Of a DNA stretch of 64,000 nucleotides, positions 63,039 to 64,000 are shown piece by piece. Below the pieces are notes generated by a model. The model made no database searches. It was given only the letters and a program-made list of their open reading frames with translations, and had not been told where the DNA came from. Positions within the stretch are counted from its first letter, which is position 1. Every line of letters starts with the position of its first letter. Source of the stretch: Marivirga salinae. Lineage in GTDB: Bacteria; Bacteroidota; Bacteroidia; Cytophagales; Cyclobacteriaceae. Location: NCBI RefSeq assembly GCF_030503855.1, contig NZ_CP129971.1, positions 627,501 to 691,500 on the forward strand. The letters are read 5' to 3'. Both the position numbers and the translations under genes were made by a program.

Positions 63039-64000
63039 TTAGCAAATTAAAACATATAATCATTTCAATAAGCTACCTGTTTTTATTTAATTCTTACTTA
63101 CAGGCTCAGGAAACTTTGATTTCAGATCAATTAAGCGAACAGGAATTCCTTTCATTAGTAATGGAAAACCATCCACTTATTCAACAAGCCCGAAATTTAA
63201 GAGAAATGGGTGATTTTGCCGTGCTGGCAGCCAAAGGAAATTTTGACCCAGAACTCTTCTCCAAAAACAAGCAAAAATATTACGATCAAAAAAACTATTA
63301 TCAGTATAGTGAATCAGGAATTAGCTTACCAACAAGGACTGGAATTACTTTTCAAGGCGGATATGACTGGACAGCTGGCGAGTATTTAAGTAATGAAGCT
63401 ACTTTACCTAATGATGGTTTGTGGTATGCTGGTGTAAGCGTTCCCGTTTTACAAGGTTTATTTATTGATGACAGAAGAGCTGCACTTCAAACAGCCTTTG
63501 TAGATAGAAGAGTATTTGAAAATGAAGCCCAACTTTTGCTTATTGATATTTTGTTGGAAGGAAGTAATTACTACTGGCAATTTGCCAAATTTCAATATCA
63601 AAAAAGAGTAATTGAAGATGCTATTGAATTGGCTACTGATAATTTTCAAAACTATAAGACTTCTTATGAACAAGGAGATAAACCTGCAATTGATACGTTG
63701 GAAGCTTCCATTCAGCTTCAAAATCTGACTATTCAAAACCAGCAGTTAGCCGTTGATTTAGCAAATGCTAAGCTGAATCTATTTTCATTTCTATGGGGAA
63801 AAGAGCAGCCAATAGAAGAATCCGAATTGAAAGCATCCGCGATCAACAATATTTCTCAAAATAAAATAGACAGCCTACGGGCTAATTTACCAATTTTCAT
63901 ACAAGAGCATCCTGCAATTAGAGAAAGTGAGTTTAAAATTCAGAGACTTCAAATTGAAAATCGATTAAAGAAGGAAAAGCTTAAGCCAAAATTGAATTTA
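63035..64000 (+). CDS. TolC-family outer-membrane channel, partial (3' end outside window)
   Basis: The 322 visible codons start at ATG 63035, overlapping the HlyD stop as ATGA. There is a signal peptide (about 1-24, ending LQAQ), then LSEQEFLSLVMENHPLIQQA, a TolC start, and alternating helices with GNFDPELF, ISLPTRTGITFQGGYDW, LWYAGVSVPVLQGL and LSLFSFLWG-like segment (KLNLFSFLWG). A second HPAIRESEFKIQRLQIEN repeat occurs near the end. This is the outer-membrane duct of the exporter. Complete members are about 420-480 residues, so roughly one quarter to one third is missing. Confidence 0.93.
   Translation, partial: MISKLKHIIISISYLFLFNSYLQAQETLISDQLSEQEFLSLVMENHPLIQQARNLREMGDFAVLAAKGNFDPELFSKNKQKYYDQKNYYQYSESGISLPTRTGITFQGGYDWTAGEYLSNEATLPNDGLWYAGVSVPVLQGLFIDDRRAALQTAFVDRRVFENEAQLLLIDILLEGSNYYWQFAKFQYQKRVIEDAIELATDNFQNYKTSYEQGDKPAIDTLEASIQLQNLTIQNQQLAVDLANAKLNLFSFLWGKEQPIEESELKASAINNISQNKIDSLRANLPIFIQEHPAIRESEFKIQRLQIENRLKKEKLKPKLNL

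Noticed and set aside
63458..63736. Minus-strand 92-codon ORF near the window end
   Set aside because: It lies antisense inside the TolC-family gene, which has a signal peptide and family motifs.

Overview
The window is a low-GC (AT-rich) chromosomal segment of a Bacteroidota bacterium, most likely a marine Cytophagales (a Marivirga-like organism is my best guess; no rRNA is present to test this). The signs are lipoproteins and SusC-free outer-membrane beta-barrels, a PorZ-like type IX secretion component, the purH-mreBCD-mrdA-rodA order, very large multi-PAS histidine kinases, near absence of Shine-Dalgarno sequences, and TAnnTTTG-type -7 boxes. Most genes are housekeeping or envelope genes. 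There is no phage, integron, transposase or CRISPR array.

Layout. 1-9303 (minus): a tightly overlapping five-gene operon encoding an NTT-like carrier fused to HEAT repeats and a cyclic-nucleotide-binding-like domain, a protein with tandem TIR/DUF4062-like modules, an nSTAND NTPase with a transmembrane helix, coiled coil and WD40 propeller, an outer-membrane beta-barrel and a lipoprotein (cut by the window edge). This is the best candidate for an undescribed envelope-spanning signalling or defence system. 9553-16200: small membrane proteins, a serine hydrolase, LemA, a TPM-domain protein, RidA, a 3HCDH-like protein and glutamate dehydrogenase. 16213-22091: amidohydrolase, a type III polyketide synthase/methyltransferase pair divergent from a UbiA prenyltransferase (a likely small lipid or quinone-like biosynthetic locus), a barrel protein and an SDR. 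22319-28200: recO, porZ, tdk, a ferredoxin and a conserved unknown, separated by structured interspersed repeats.

28198-35392 (minus): the cell-shape cluster rodA, mrdA (PBP2), mreD, mreC, mreB and then purH. 35582-42011: unknown proteins, a TIGR01777 epimerase, a DUF5916 barrel and a subtilisin-like lipoprotein. 42525-50993: signalling proteins that carry PAS and HisKA segments but lack the ATPase domain, stand-alone receivers, a J-domain/M14 peptidase operon, a DEAD-box helicase and several small membrane proteins not found by simple ORF calling, one of which is broken by a poly-A frameshift. 51451-56922: a soluble 1823-residue histidine kinase with about ten PAS and two GAF domains. 57091-57164: tRNA-Ala(GGC). 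57241-59181: an NlpC/P60 lipoprotein and a GlcD-like oxidase. 59254-64000 (plus): a TetR regulator, an ABC protein whose ATPase motifs have largely decayed, an HlyD adaptor and a TolC-like protein (cut by the window end), forming a tripartite exporter operon.

Spacer DNA holds a family of about 170-bp mosaic hairpin repeats (near 22.2, 23.2, 26.4 and 46.9 kb), a run of short triplet-loop hairpins (28.1 kb), a 170-bp inverted-repeat element that forms the end of tdk (25.5-25.7 kb), and several clear intrinsic terminators.
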